Shown: in pieces, positions 63,691-64,000 of the stretch | How positions within the stretch are numbered: the first letter of the stretch is position 1 | Layout of the letters: each line of letters starts with the position of its first letter | NCBI GenBank assembly: GCA_023376005.1 | Contig: CM042162.1 | Location: forward strand, 90,278,758 to 90,342,757 | Reading direction: 5' to 3' | DNA: 64,000 nt | Source of the DNA: Doryteuthis pealeii | Lineage: Eukaryota > Mollusca > Cephalopoda > Myopsida > Loliginidae | Translations under genes and position numbers: made by a program | The notes under the pieces: generated by a model | Told to the model about the DNA's origin: nothing | What the model saw: only the letters and a program-made list of their open reading frames with translations | Databases searched by the model: none

Positions 63691-64000
63691 ATACTCATAC
63701 ACATATACCCATGTTTGGTATATACACAAATGTTTTTTACTGGAGAGAGGAGAGATATAGACACAGGTAGATAGAGAGATGCATAACTTACTTCTTTGGC
63801 CTTTTGGTGATCTCTAGTCGTTTCTATTGTTTCTCTCCATGTTGAATTCTATTTCTAGATTCTTTTTGACTGTTCGTCTTTGACTTATTTTTTCTTCTTG
63901 GTCAGTCTTGTTGCCAAGACATTCATCAAGCAAGAATACCATATTATTTCTTTAAACTTTTATTTACTTAACTAAAATTCTTCTTCTAACTAACACAACG
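63691..64000. other. No gene recognised
   Basis: Nothing recognised up to the window end. Confidence 0.5.

Overview
The window is animal nuclear DNA: AT-rich, packed with TA, CT, CA and GT microsatellites and with many short interspersed repeats, and it has no bacterial-style gene layout. Supporting this are a histone H4-type gene, RTE-like LINE remnants with ATC tails, three tRNA-derived SINE families, Helitrons with 3' hairpin plus CTAG ends, a hAT-type MITE, a probable solo LTR, hammerhead ribozyme motifs in foldback repeats, and a short CCCTAA run of TTAGGG telomere type. A non-arthropod invertebrate, perhaps a mollusc or another lophotrochozoan, fits best, but the species cannot be fixed from this sequence.

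Only two protein genes are well supported. Both are intronless, on the + strand, about 15 kb apart: a variant histone H4 (40393-40704) and a very divergent H4 paralog (25039-25347). They share a promoter block (inverted CCAAT box, then 31 bases to AGATACCTTTA plus a TATA box), the first half of the N-terminal tail, the alpha2-alpha3 part of the histone fold, one unusual cysteine, and a matching segment just after the H4 stop codon. In the divergent copy the stop position reads as Leu and translation runs 8 residues into former 3' UTR.

The rest is mostly repeats. 1-13000: copies of families R1 (about 590 bp, AACC-type tail), S1 and S2 (tRNA-derived SINEs), foldback elements and a 1.2-kb CA/CT microsatellite block. 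14000-24300: Helitrons, an RTE-like LINE (20845-22680, minus) with a Helitron inside its RT domain, and more R1. 24700-25900: the divergent H4-like gene. 28000-36000: five Helitron copies of one family, one carrying a GC-rich SINE-like insert with a 14-bp target duplication, plus a hAT MITE. 36000-44000: a hammerhead/tRNA-like palindrome, R1 copies, the H4 variant and a 100-N gap. 44290-45830: a stretch of much higher GC and CpG than its surroundings. 46000-56000: inverted SINEs, hammerhead palindromes bounded by TA arrays, two possible Penelope-like 5' ends and a Helitron. 57000-64000: a probable solo LTR with an empty-site paralog, CT arrays and a 37-bp minisatellite.

Two themes stand out. 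First, an H4 duplicate has changed heavily yet kept an open frame and its promoter. Second, about fourteen hammerhead-type motifs occur in several sequence families, repeatedly inside near-perfect palindromes bounded by (TA)n; in three cases a tRNA-like segment lies just upstream. All calls were made by eye; no database search or folding program was run.
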